Below are positions 38,115 through 49,600 of a DNA stretch of 64,000 nucleotides, piece after piece (within the stretch, counting starts at the first letter, position 1; every line of letters starts with the position of its first letter). The notes beneath the pieces are model-generated. The model did no database searches. It was not told the origin of the DNA and saw nothing but the letters and a program-made list of their open reading frames with translations. The DNA lies in assembly GCF_964355755.1 (NCBI RefSeq), contig NC_092670.1, positions 19,467,201 to 19,531,200 of the forward strand, in the 5' to 3' direction. The DNA comes from Antedon mediterranea. Lineage: Eukaryota; Echinodermata; Crinoidea; Comatulida; Antedonidae. The translations under genes were made by a program, and so were the position numbers.

Positions 38115-39134
38115 ATGAATTCTACGAACATCACAACATTCGATCCATCAACATGCAAGATGCCAAGCATCGTAGAAACTCCTCTAGTCTACAACACAAC
38201 CCTTCTTTCCTTTTACATCTTTACGCTGATCGTTCTTTGTACGTTGATCATTTTCGGCAACAGCATCATAATGTGGTCGTTCATCAGGTTTAAGAAACTA
38301 CGCGATAAAAAATACGTCCTAATTGGAAGTCTTTGTCTGACGGATTTCTTAACTGGAGTGATTCTACCGATCCAGATCTTAGCTCCACCAAGTTTTATTG
38401 ACGGTATTGGAGTTTCTCTTGCCATAATATCGGTCTTCACCATCTTGGCGATCGCTGTTGAGAGGTTCTATATACTAGTTGTCATGAATGTGGATATGAG
38501 TCGTACTGCTGCTACAAGAAAACAGCTGTTTATATTTTGCGTTGTAATGTGGGTGACGGTGTTTTTAGCTGTCGTGCCTTGGACTATGTATCCATACAAA
38601 TACATCGTCCTTATTTACAGTTTTGCTCCGCTGAGTGTTATTGTGGTAATGATCGGAGTCTGCATTCTGTATACTTGTATTTTCTACACAATGAACAAAA
38701 TAGACAAAGAGAAAGAAAATAGACTTGGTAGACGACGCATCAACCGAACAAAACTCGTCATCCAAGCTTACGCCGTTATCGTCGTCATGTTTGCCGTCTG
38801 CTGGTTGCCATGGTGCATCGAAGCACTGATAATTGCGTCTAAAACGTACCTAAGTAGGAATCCAAAAGATCGCGAAATTTGCTATACCGCTACAATTCCC
38901 GCCATTTTCTTCCTGAACATTGGACTTCTTAATTCCGCCATTAACCCACTTATTTACTGGCTGAAGCTTCCTGATTTTCACGAAGCTATTAATAGATTGC
39001 CGATATTTAAGTGTTGTGCGTGCGGTTTCTGTCAGAAAAAACCTGAACTAAACAGAAGCGATACCAACTCTTTCGCCAGCAGCAGTTTTATGAGTAAAAC
39101 TGTTGCTCTACAGATTAACGAAATCAAAAGCTAA
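38115..39134 (+). CDS. orphan rhodopsin-like (class A) GPCR 3
   Basis: Single coding exon, 339 residues, a tandem duplicate of gene 2 about 0.5 kb downstream and on the same strand. It has one extra Thr near the N-terminus. The same landmarks are present: GN in TM1, LTD in TM2, ERF, CWLPW and NPLIY. Differences from gene 2 concentrate in the N-terminus, the TM2-TM3 region, the third loop, TM6 and the tail. A 254-bp central stretch is identical at the DNA level (38446-38699 versus 36914-37167). The upstream context, ATAG followed by a short leader and GCAGATATGAATTCTACGAA, is shared with gene 2. Confidence 0.92.
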   Translation: MNSTNITTFDPSTCKMPSIVETPLVYNTTLLSFYIFTLIVLCTLIIFGNSIIMWSFIRFKKLRDKKYVLIGSLCLTDFLTGVILPIQILAPPSFIDGIGVSLAIISVFTILAIAVERFYILVVMNVDMSRTAATRKQLFIFCVVMWVTVFLAVVPWTMYPYKYIVLIYSFAPLSVIVVMIGVCILYTCIFYTMNKIDKEKENRLGRRRINRTKLVIQAYAVIVVMFAVCWLPWCIEALIIASKTYLSRNPKDREICYTATIPAIFFLNIGLLNSAINPLIYWLKLPDFHEAINRLPIFKCCACGFCQKKPELNRSDTNSFASSSFMSKTVALQINEIKS

Positions 39135-41607
39135 ACTGGTTTTCAATCAGTTTCACATTCCTTTTTTCCAAACTAACTTTTTTCAATAACTTCAATAATC
39201 AACCTTAACAAGTTTTTACCAATTACACCGTACGTACTAAAGCTTGGTTCTTCTCACTATGACGCACAACGCCCATCGCTTGCGATTGATGGAATTACTT
39301 GCGTTGTGCTTACGTCACCCTTGCGTGGCGCCACTGTGGGAAATAAACTTTAGGTCAAGCAAGTAATTACAAATTTCTCAATTATAAGATATCGATTTAG
39401 AGCATTGAATAGAACCAAAGTTCTATCATTAAATAATCTTAGAAGATAGGCGATATTTATCTATGAAATAATGAGTTTTTCTATGGAATAGTTGGTCTAA
39501 ATAGGTAGATACAATAGAATAAAATTATGCAAGCAGGATGGAGAAATATGACAAATAGAATATTATATGTTATAAATTAAGAAATAAGGAAGAAAAGAAT
39601 GAAATTATAAAAGAAAACGAAGATTACTATACGAAATAGAAGTTTGTTAATTAGACCCGAATGTTGGTTAAGTTATAAATTATTGCATTAATATGAAGAT
39701 AAAATTAATATTTTCACGATGAGGCACTGCTCAATCATAACATAAGGTACTTTCTTATGATAATTAACGGTTAGGAATATTGTTGTACGGAGGAAATATA
39801 TATTTCCGCCATGTGAAACCATAAAGGAATTTCATTTTCTTATTACATAAAAGTGAGAGAAACACTATATTATATTTTTGTACTTCATCATACCATTTAA
39901 AGATATTGTTCCCATGAAAAAACACATTTTTTAAAATGTTTTTGTTCAATATGTCTTTTAATGTCACATATAATTGACTGGAAGTCTGGGCTTTTGGTTT
40001 GGTATTTTGTCGTTTTACAAGCTAAAACGCAATTTTTTCCAAAGAAGTCATTAACTGCGAAATTCAAAGTATTGTTATTTTTATTAATCTTCATTTGTCA
40101 TGGGACAATACATCTTTAATTGGTAAAATATTTAACAATGCGGCACAGGCACGATTGCCTCCAATCAAAGACCAACTTTACGCATTCTCTCGCATTATAA
40201 TATAACCTAACCTGACAGTAACTAATAATGTGGTCTTCAATTGGAGGCATATCTGTATTATTTCAATATCATTTTTTATCTCATAAACTTAATAGTTAAG
40301 GAATATACTTAAATTAAGATTAAAATTACTAACTATATTACTCAGATAATGTCTGCTCAGAGGAGAAATATAACATTTGAGATCCTCTGAGGGAGTTATA
40401 TTTTTATAGATTAGAAGGATTATATTGTCCACTCAGAGAGAAAATATAATCTCAAATCTATATTACACTGATGTAAAAGGCAATATCTGTTATATTATAT
40501 AGCCAAAATTGATGCAAATAATTAGTTACAGCTATAGTAGTTACAATGTAAATACGGCAACTGCATAAGGGCTAATTATTCATTTCTGGTCACTCCATTG
40601 TACCAAATGTTTTGGTATACTTAACCTACACTCAAAATTTCAGTCAAATGTCATGTGTTTGTGACCAATAGTTATTTAAATACGATATAATACCCATGTC
40701 AATTTAATAAAGCCATTTATATTACCCAGTAGGGCAATATAACGTTTTTGATCAAGTAGTTAATTGATGGTATTTATAGGCTATTTAATACTGTATTTTC
40801 AATGTAATAAGATTTAATTGTAGATAAAGTAGTTTCAACTCATAAAAGATAAGTACTGGTATTTTTAGAAACCACTTTATGATATTACATTAACGGTTAG
40901 TAGTTTAAACTCGTTTGCTAAACAATTAGTAATAAAGAGACAATAAAAGACATAATAGACACTGGACAGTGCATTAGTCGTGATTGTTGTATAGGCAAAC
41001 AATTTATAACATCAGTTGATATTGAGTGGATGTTTTGTTTTCGATTGATGACAATAAAACCAGAACGTTTATTTCGTTTGTACACATTATTACGAATACT
41101 CTAAAACATTGAGAAAATTGCCTTTGTGTGTATAGGCACTGAGACTAAGCTGCTTTGAAACACAATGTAATTATAATGTACATACTTATTTTCATTAGGA
41201 CACAAAACGATAATCATTTCATCCAAAGGACAATAACAATTTGTTTTTATTTGTTTATAGTCATAATACTGACGATACTAATAAGTTAACACAAATAGAA
41301 CTCAATCGATAGACTTAAAGCTTGTTTTCCACCAGGAAAATTGCTCGCGTAAATTAAAAAGAGTTATTTAATATGCGCATGCGTATTGATGTTTTAATCT
41401 ACTTTTTGTGACGTGAAGAAATGCGCAGCCAATCATATTAACTCATGAATTTTCGATTCGCGCGAATATTCTCTAATGGAAAAGCGGCTTAAACACTACT
41501 TAGTAGCTGAATGGTTCGGTCGATTTTGTATTGCAAACATGTAATGAATTGGACAAGGTTAAAAGTATAGAGATAAAGTACAAGATAAAAACAACAAAAT
41601 ACTGTCT
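39135..41607. other. non-coding spacer downstream of the GPCR genes
   Basis: AT-rich. It holds a short inverted repeat at 40153-40251 and repeated AGAGGAGAAATATAA/AGAGAGAAAATATAAT words near 40359-40455. No supported gene. Confidence 0.45.
40153..40251. repeat. 99-bp inverted repeat (hairpin)
   Basis: ATTGCCTCCAATCAAAGACCA at the left pairs imperfectly with TGGTCTTCAATTGGAGGCAT at the right across a loop of about 50 bases. Confidence 0.6.
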
Positions 41608-41773
41608 AAAGGTCTGTCTACACTATCAAACTTTATTTGACAAAAAAATGCAATGTGCCTATACATAGACATGATGATGTCATATCACTACCATATTTGG
41701 GAATATCGCTACCATTATTTGGGCACATCACACTTATTTTGTCAAACTAGTTTGATAGTGTAGACAGAGCTTT
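41608..41773. mobile_element. GCTCTGTCTACACTATC MITE, copy 9
   Basis: Complete copy that ends 17 bp before the target-site duplication of the large transposon. Confidence 0.82.
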
Positions 41774-41790
41774 ATAATAATCAAACATAC

Positions 41791-41798
41791 ATATGACT
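41791..41798. repeat. left target-site duplication of the large transposon
   Basis: ATATGACT, repeated in direct orientation at 54509-54516, directly outside the terminal inverted repeats. Confidence 0.85.
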
Positions 41799-41839
41799 AC
41801 GAAAGCCTATTAGGGCCAACAAAAAAATAATATTGCTTT

Positions 41840-42300
41840 CACAAATTCGAAATAACGAATTATTAATTCGTTTTTTCGAATTATTAATTCGTTATTTCGA
41901 ATTTATTTAAGTAATTTGAAATTTCGAATTAATAATTCGAAATTTCGAATTATTAATTCGAAATTTCGAATTATTTATTTCGTTATTTCAAATTATTAAT
42001 TCGAAATTTCGAATTATTAATTCGAAATTTCGAATTATTAATTCGAAATTTCGAATTAGTAATTCGTTATTTCGAATTCATAATTCGAAATTTCGAATTA
42101 GTAATTCGTTATTTCGAATTAATAATTCGAAATTTCGAATTAGTAATTCGTTAAATTTCGAATTAATAATTCGAAATTTCGAATTAGTAATTCGTTATTT
42201 CGAATTAATAATTCGAAATTTCAAATTAGTAATTCGAAATTTCAAATTAGTAATTCGTTAATTCAAATTTTTAATTCGTTATTTCGAATTAATAATTCGA
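41840..42300. repeat. palindromic AATTCGAAATTTCG array, left arm
   Basis: More than a dozen units built from TTCGAAATTTCGAA, TTATTAAT/TTAATAA and CGTTATTTCG words. Almost every unit is self-complementary, so the array can fold on itself. It corresponds to 53944-54466 in the right arm. Confidence 0.9.
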
Positions 42301-42365
42301 CCTCTGCCCTTTCTAATGACATCCCAACCATCCCGGATGACTTTAGCTAATGCAATCTGGTCATC

Positions 42366-43028
42366 ATGCGTCCTGAAAACCATTGGATTAGATTATATTT
42401 CAATCGTAGCTTAAATTATCAAGAGATTATTGAAATGTTAGCAGAAGATCATGATATTTTGATAAGTAAACGGACATTAAAGCGAAGGCTGAAAAAAATG
42501 TGCCTTAGTCGAAGAAAATGGCATTCTGACGAACTGGAAGCCAATTACAGACGTCAAGGATGCTACATGGGTACAGGTGGATGCACATTCGTTGCACACA
42601 AAATGGGTTAAACATAGATAAAGAGACGGTCAGAATAATTTTAAACCTTCTTGACCCAGAGGGTGTCGAAGCAAGAAGGAGACGACGACTACACAGAAGA
42701 ATTTATCATGTACCTGGCCCAAACTATATCTGGAATATCGAGTCGTACGGCAAACTTAAGCCATACGGCATTTGTATAAATGACGGATTCTCTAGACACA
42801 TAATATGGCTAGTCCCAAAGTTATAGCCTGCTATTACGTAAATTTTGTTCGCCAAAAAATATGGGTTGTCCCGGGGGTTGTCCAAAGTCTATTAGAACAG
42901 ATTTCGGAACTGAAAATTCTATTGTTGGTCCAATGCAACAATTTCTTTGTAATGAGAACAGCAGTTTTATACAAGGAACAAGTCAGCATAATCAACGAAT
43001 TGAGAGTTGTTGGGGCATTCTCAGAAAA
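42366..43028 (+). pseudogene. decayed 5' copy of the transposon's transposase
   Basis: It starts with the same MRPENHWIRLYFNRSLNYQE opening as the intact gene at 53880. Relative to that copy it has a 19-bp deletion after 42540, a deletion of about 9 bp near 42783, a deletion of about 27 bp near 42812 and an insertion of about 14 bp near 42868. The frame is broken several times, and similarity ends at 43028 before the last third of the gene. It cannot make a full transposase. It is part of the left TIR. Confidence 0.9.
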
Positions 43029-45060
43029 TTATTATTAATATCGTATTTAACTAAAGTGTCCGCCAGAGTAAGATTAAGGGCGTCTTTACATACATTTGTT
43101 TTTAAATTTATATGGATCAATTTTAAATATAGTGTAATATAATTGGAGACGTTTTAGACTGATGAGCCCGGTATTGAGACTTTACTCGCTTGGTTGCAAT
43201 TGAGTTCGTATATTACGATACGATACGATAAATACTACTACAGGGTATCAGTCGATCGGTGATGATAGATGATGATGTTGTGAATGAGGTGTGTCAGCTC
43301 TGTAGGTGTGCCTATGATGAAGTGGCTCAGTGAGGTGTCTCTGGGCTCTGTTGAGACTGGGGGTATATCGGCTTCTGTTCATTGCATATGTCATCATTAT
43401 ATCGTCTTTGAGCTTAGATATAAAATTGGTCCTAGTTGATCCACGATCTAGGTACAGGCAAGACAAAGTAGTTTTTGTATATCTCAATGATGGATATCGT
43501 TGTCAATTCTCTACTTAAAAACTGTCATTCTTGAATTGTTTTACGATGGGAAAGTTCTCTAAGGTTAGATAAACTGTTACTTTAGAGAGCTAATTGGTTA
43601 CAAGTAGTATTCATGAAAAACATCTGGTCAGTTTCTTACTGGACTTTTGTGGGGCAAATTTTTGAACTCAGTTGGTGTGTGGTAACGTTAAATATTGGAA
43701 TTGTATATAACTCTGATACATTACAATAGCAACAAGTCGTTGCAGCTTAGCCGTTGATTTCATCGATCATAACGAGTTTATGGGATTACGATATTCTGTC
43801 AATGAAAATAATATGATACATTTAATATTTAAAATACTGCCATGGACTGACAGATTATGTCTTGCACCAGTTATTTAAAAATATTATAGAGGAATGCAAC
43901 TATAGCTCTATAACATGTTGATAACACAATATACGCATATGGCAATATTATCGCATAATAATTGTATTTTAAAAAAGGTGATATTTTGGCCATTTTCAAA
44001 AAAATTCCTGTAGGCCTACTATAGAACACGGATTCTTTTTTCAAACAAATGGTATACAAAACGTACAATACTCAGGGGCGGATTCAATTTACGTCCGAGA
44101 CGCTAAATGACAAATGTTGTTGGAAATTGAAATCTTATAGCCGGGAAATTTTACCTTCCTCTTTTTTGTTTGCTTCTCAGTTGAAATGAACATGTCATAT
44201 TGAGAAACATTACCTCTGCTCCCTCTCCCCTTCTATTTTAAATTCTTTGACCCGCCCCCTCATGGACTTGCCAAATGGCAGATGACAAGGTAGTAGACCC
44301 GCCCTTGATACTGTATTGATATTCGAATCAATATGACAATATTTTCTTAACTTTCAACTTTATTGTCAAACATAAGAGTGTAAACATTCTAAATTAATGA
44401 CAAGGGATGATAGATTAGCCAACAATGAATATAAAGAGGGGTGGGGGTGTCAACCTTAATGTGAGTTTGTGAAATTTTGATTCGCCGACCGTTTCAATTT
44501 CAATTTCAATTTCAATTTGTTTTATTGAAAAAAGAAGGGGGAACGACAGCATCCCCCCCCCCCCCCGCCACCCAACCCACCGGATACGCCCCTAGATGAT
44601 AAAGTACGGTATAGTTTAAACAAACAAAAACTAATCACAGACCATCTAAGTAAAAACAAAACAGTTTAAATCAAGAATTGTACAATAGTTGAAAATTGAA
44701 GATTTAGTATAGTAAAACGAACAATATACGTACTGATGTTATTTTATTATTATATAATTACAAATCGCATCTATTTCATTACAAGAAGTGATCAACTCAT
44801 AAGTTTAGAGTGATTCCATGAGTGTCATTTTTTGGAATGTAAACATAGGCATATGATGGATTAGAGCATGTGGAAAATGAAGACAAGGAAATAAGGGACA
44901 TGATATAAACCACGAGGAATGTAAATATGGAATGGAAGGGAAACCATGAATCATGCCCAAAAAAGTGCCGGGTTGATAAAAACCAATTCACTGTCTTATT
45001 TGATTGATGTTAGGTTTACATCATTTTCCGACAATTTGATTGGTTAAGCAATTACTTATT
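43029..45060. other. non-coding interior of the large transposon
   Basis: No supported gene. It includes a degenerate CAGGGGCGGAT-ended element (44073-44594) that contains a TTTCAA repeat and a C-homopolymer. The frame at 43248-43487 shows no recognisable domain. Confidence 0.45.
44073..44594. mobile_element. possible nested hAT-like non-autonomous element
   Basis: The left end CAGGGGCGGATTC and the right end GGATACGCCCCTAG are imperfect inverses, of the type seen at 339-513. The interior has a (TTTCAA)n stretch and no reading frame. No target-site duplication is evident. Confidence 0.35.
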
Positions 45061-45065
45061 AAAAC

Positions 45066-45073
45066 TATAAATA
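45066..45073 (+). promoter_or_regulatory. putative TATA box of the HECT gene
   Basis: TATAAATA is followed by a stretch that ends at a strong donor, TTTCA before gtaagtac (exon end 45179). This fits a non-coding first exon of roughly 80 bases spliced to an acceptor upstream of the start codon at 46604. The pairing is inferred. Confidence 0.4.
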
Positions 45074-45973
45074 CGTAAGATTAATTTCCATCACCATTGC
45101 TGCTTCATACAAACTTACAAAATAAATAGTTTGTTTTATCCTACGGTTCCAGTGAAATTCCAGCATATTTTATATTTCAGTAAGTACGTTTTATCTTTTG
45201 TTTTTGTTGAACTCAACTCAATCATCGAAAATGAATTAACATATTATTTTAGTTGAATGTTTAAAGTTTTAGGCTTCGCTGTAGGACTATGGCAAATAGT
45301 CAGCAATTAATAACTGTATGACCAGTTTTAACATTAACTTTAATAGAAAGAATATATGTATACATATTTATCCTTCAAAATAAATATTACTTTGATTAAT
45401 TTTACGTATTTAAATGAATTAGTCTTAATAATTTCATTCGATAATATCAATTCCAATACTATAATATTATTCGTAATTTAGCACAACTCAACGTCAACCA
45501 TGTGCGTGCATACCGATATTAAGTTAGGCCTATATTTCTTTTATCATAATAAAACTTAGTTAGTTAGTTATAGTATCGAAACCTTATGTAAGTTATGTCC
45601 CATTTCAATGAAGGATATTAAATGAGTGCAAATGGGGCACATATCAATTGTATTCCGTAAATAAGCGACACGCGCGTTGTGCATCCCGAAACGCGACCTT
45701 GTTTAAAATCACTGTTTTTAAACGGTTTTTTAAATTATCTCCACTAATAATTGTCGGATTATAAATAACTAGGCATGAAAGCTTCATATTATTTCATACA
45801 TCGCATCACGTAAATGTGTGTTATCTCGTCGGAAATCAAGTTTTTATTTGACAGATTTGCTACATTTGACAGTGTCATTTCATAACTGTTAGAAGTATAA
45901 GTAATTGGGAAACAATACATATAAAACAAAACGTGAATTTAATTGCAAAAACAATCAAGTGTTATGGTAAATT

Positions 45974-46220
45974 CAGGGTGTCTCGAAAACAGAGACCCCC
46001 CACTAAAACTTCTTGATATTACGTTATATAGGGGGGTATCTGTTTTAGAGATTTTCTCGATTGTTTTCGAAATTTTCTGGAAAACAGATACCCCTTAAAT
46101 AATGTAATATCGAGAAGTTTTTTTTTTTGGTGGGGGTGGGGGGTCTCTGTTTTTAAAATCTCCAAAACAGAGACCCGGGTTTCTGATCTTTGTTTTCGAG
46201 GTCTCTGTTTTGAGCACCCA
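45974..46220. mobile_element. nested MITE with CAGGGTGTCTC ends
   Basis: The left end GGGTGTCTCGAAAACAGAGA and the right end TCTCTGTTTTGAGCACCCA are imperfect inverses, and TAAATT flanks both sides. Internal inverted ACTTCT(T/C)GATATTAC words extend the hairpin. It lies in the leader intron of the HECT gene. Confidence 0.6.
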
Positions 46221-46603
46221 GTAAATTTCAATAGCGAAGGCACATCCCTGTGTATTCCGTTTTTTGACTGGAGAGTACACACATTACGGCTAGCTATTAA
46301 CATTAACACTTAATCATACCTTAATTTAATCTGAATAAGTTTTTAAAAAATAGAATACATTAATGTTATATTACTAACCAATAACTGTACTTTTATACTA
46401 GGCTAAAGTCGCTATAGCTATACACTTGAATTACCCCATGATAATATAGTGGGGAAGCCTCCAACTTTTACGCAAAAAAGTAGCCATTCGCTTACCAAAG
46501 TCTGTTTGTGCAATCATTAGGGCTTAATTCGGTTGGCGGTACAAGAAGCTCTACTGGGGAATAAAACCATAGGCCCTACATTAAATTCACGAAAGATACG
46601 GCG

Positions 46604-49600
46604 ATGGATAAGTTATATGAATACATGGAGGAACGAGGAATTGAAGAGGAGTACATACAGAGAATGAGGGATGAAAAGGTAAAAAAAAACAATGTCTATG
46701 ATGCTTAAATCATGGGAATACTAAATATTATACTGTAATTATATTTGTCATTAAATATTGTATCCTCTATAAGATTAATATAGGCCTATAGTCCTATTCT
46801 GCATCTTTGTTGTATGAGGTTGAAACGTTCACACGACGCCCAGTTGCGAATCCAGGGAGAGGGGGAATGTTTAGGGTTTTTGTGAACCCCCTAATAAGCG
46901 GCGTAAAAAGGGGGTTTGTACTGTGAAATCTGTAATTTTCCCAAATATTGAAGTTTTTCACCCAATAAAAGGCAAACGTACATCAAATTCAAATTTTGTT
47001 TCCATAAACTGTTTCCCTTATAGTTGTAGTGTTTATCTAATCAATATTAAAATTGATATAATATGTACATATACATGATTTATCCTAATCTGTTAAGAAA
47101 ATTCATAATTTAACGTAGCACATACGGGTCGCTTGCATGCCACGATGTTTTACACAGTACGCACACATTTTAAAAGGTTTAATGTTTAGATCAATCATTG
47201 GTATGCCTAATCAAATATATTGAAACGTTCACTCGACCCCTTAATGTGACTATGTAATGCATGATGTTAATCAACTTTTGTTTTTGCAGATTGATTCAGT
47301 AGTTATAGTAGCCATGACTGACGAAGACCTTTCGAAATTTATTCCTCTCCTTGGGGACAGAATTGCTGTACGCGAATTTTGCAAAGACAAAAGACGCAAA
47401 GGTAAAAGTAAAAAAGAAACAGTTCTACAAAAACTCAAACAAAAATTGAACAAGAGAAGGGACGATGAAGAGGACGTGGAAGAGGACGGAAATCTTTGGG
47501 ATACGCGCTCAAGCACGCTGTTAGGGAACAAAAATGCCCAAAAAACAAATCGGAAAATCGATATAGGGTGGTTGGACTACGACGCTGAATCAAAATGCTT
47601 CAAACAAGTTCGCAAACAAAAAGGAGGAGGAACAAGACAGCTAATAGTGCCAAAGTCCACAAATTATAATGAACTGTTAGAAATTGCCACTAACTTGTTT
47701 TTTAAGGATGGACTGTCATTTAAAGGAAAGCTAAGCGAATTCAACTGCAAGCTATGTGATTTTCGACAACATCCCTTGAAAAAAGACATGAGCGTTGGGG
47801 AGCTGTATGCTGAATGCAAAATGGCAGTTCTAAGGTTCTACCTTCAAACCACTCCAGTTGGCAGAAAAGATGAAGCCGTAAAACGAAAGAGAAGTGGCGA
47901 GTCATCTGATGACGACGACGGGGATAATGATGTACCGTTGGTAGAAATAGACCATCCAACACGCCCACTTGTACAGCCCGACACACCAACCGTATCGTTT
48001 AAGGTAGGTAATATTTAAAATTGTAATTGGAACCCATAAGTTATACATTGTATAATTGTGGTACAACTCAATGATATACTAGTGTGATTCATTTTTGTTA
48101 ATTAACAGAAGACCGAGTCCATCTTTTCTGGTAGTAAATAACCTTGTTCAGAAAGGTGAAATAACTCATCGTGCACTTATAATACAATATTCATAAAGTA
48201 AACTCCAGCATTATAATGAATTGCTCCATTTACAGGTACCTGATAGACCTACTGACTCAATGATGAATTTAGCCTCGACAAGTCAATCGCATATGCCTTC
48301 AACATCCAGTCAATCGAAAAATGAGTGAGTTAAACTTATTATTCGAAATATGCCACAATGCTGTGTAAGGTGTGATTGACGAACAACGATTAAAATTTTC
48401 CGAACATTACCCGTGATCGTTTGTATGAGAAGTATTCTGTTATGCATATAAACTTTCTTTTAAGGATTTTTAATTTTAATTTTATTTTTGTTTACAGGTC
48501 GGCATATACATCATATGTGAATTTATGTTCAGACTCTGACGATACAGACGATGAAGAAGACTTACAACTACAACAAGCTATTAAAAATAGTTTAGTGGAA
48601 TCCCAGGAAACAAGGTTTGTGTACCAAATGTTTCAGGAGACGCTTAAACAGGCCTGTAGCCAAGGGGGTTCATGGTTCGGTTTTGTGTCCAAACAACCCC
48701 CCCCCCCCCACACCTTCCACCACCCCACCCCCTGTTAAACCCTAAATTGGCTGAATGTTGTAGTCATTATACTACACCTACGTACGAGACTCGACTGATT
48801 AATTTGTGAATGATGGTAACTTGTCTGGTAACAAAACCCTACCCCCACCAAATGGTTTTAACAGTTCAAATAAGACATTAATGATTTATCGTCAACACTA
48901 ACGGTTGATAATATCATTTTAGGTGCGAAGATCAAGTAGATATAACAATTAAGGACATCCTCGCCAATTACCAGAGACATCATCAAGTTGATGAATATCA
49001 GAAGGTTATTTGCCACAGAAAACGGTTTTTACGTTCGATCCTATACGCGTACGGGCAAGATGGTTTTAACTGCCGAAAAAAGGTACAATGCGAATTTGTT
49101 GGAGAAGAAGCTATGGATACCGGAGGACCTACAAGAGAAATGTTCAGGTTTGGACCTTTATTGGACACATTACTGATATCTATGTGCATGCTCAACTAAA
49201 CATTGTCTTATATTGTTAGTACTTGGTGATTATTCTTGCAATGTACTATAGTGCTATTTGTATAATTTTTTTTATAAAACTCCCTATAATTAACACTATA
49301 TACAGTGGCGTAACAGGCGGGGGCGGGTTCCAGATACGGCGGGTTCTAGATACCCCCTGACGGATGTTGAACCGTGCGAAACAAGCCTTCGCACTTGGCT
49401 GGGGTACTGGCCAGAATGCAATTGTAGACAAAAAATCTAGTTAATGACAAAGGCGTATCCCTCATACTTTTTGGTTTGGACGTTGTTGGTTACTTTTTGT
49501 ATTTTTTTGTATCTTTGGTTTCGTATGCCCAGTGTATACGCACGTATGTATGTATGTGTGTATTTTATTGTTACAGTAACATTTTGAGCAATATTTATTT

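Larger units (their letters stand above)
41799..43028. repeat. left terminal inverted repeat
   Basis: Inverted match to 53182-54508. The outer 40 bp are followed by the palindromic array (about 41840-42300). After that comes a decayed copy of the transposase 5' part. Similarity stops after GGCATTCTCAGAAAA, inside the transposase coding sequence. Confidence 0.88.

Noticed and set aside
32083-38765. Short frames overlapping the GPCR genes in other frames or on the minus strand
   Set aside because: They are shadows of the receptor coding sequence; the same shadows occur in genes 2 and 3 because the DNA is nearly identical.
42366-43142. Overlapping plus-strand reading frames as separate genes
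   Set aside because: They are pieces of one decayed transposase copy, shown by alignment to 53068-53880.
43248-43487. Minus-strand frame (79 residues) inside the transposon as a third cargo gene
   Set aside because: It shows no recognisable domain, splice context or promoter; a chance frame is more likely.
46019-46309. Minus-strand frame of 96 residues in the transposon
   Set aside because: It is almost entirely inside the CAGGGTG MITE and its hairpin repeats.
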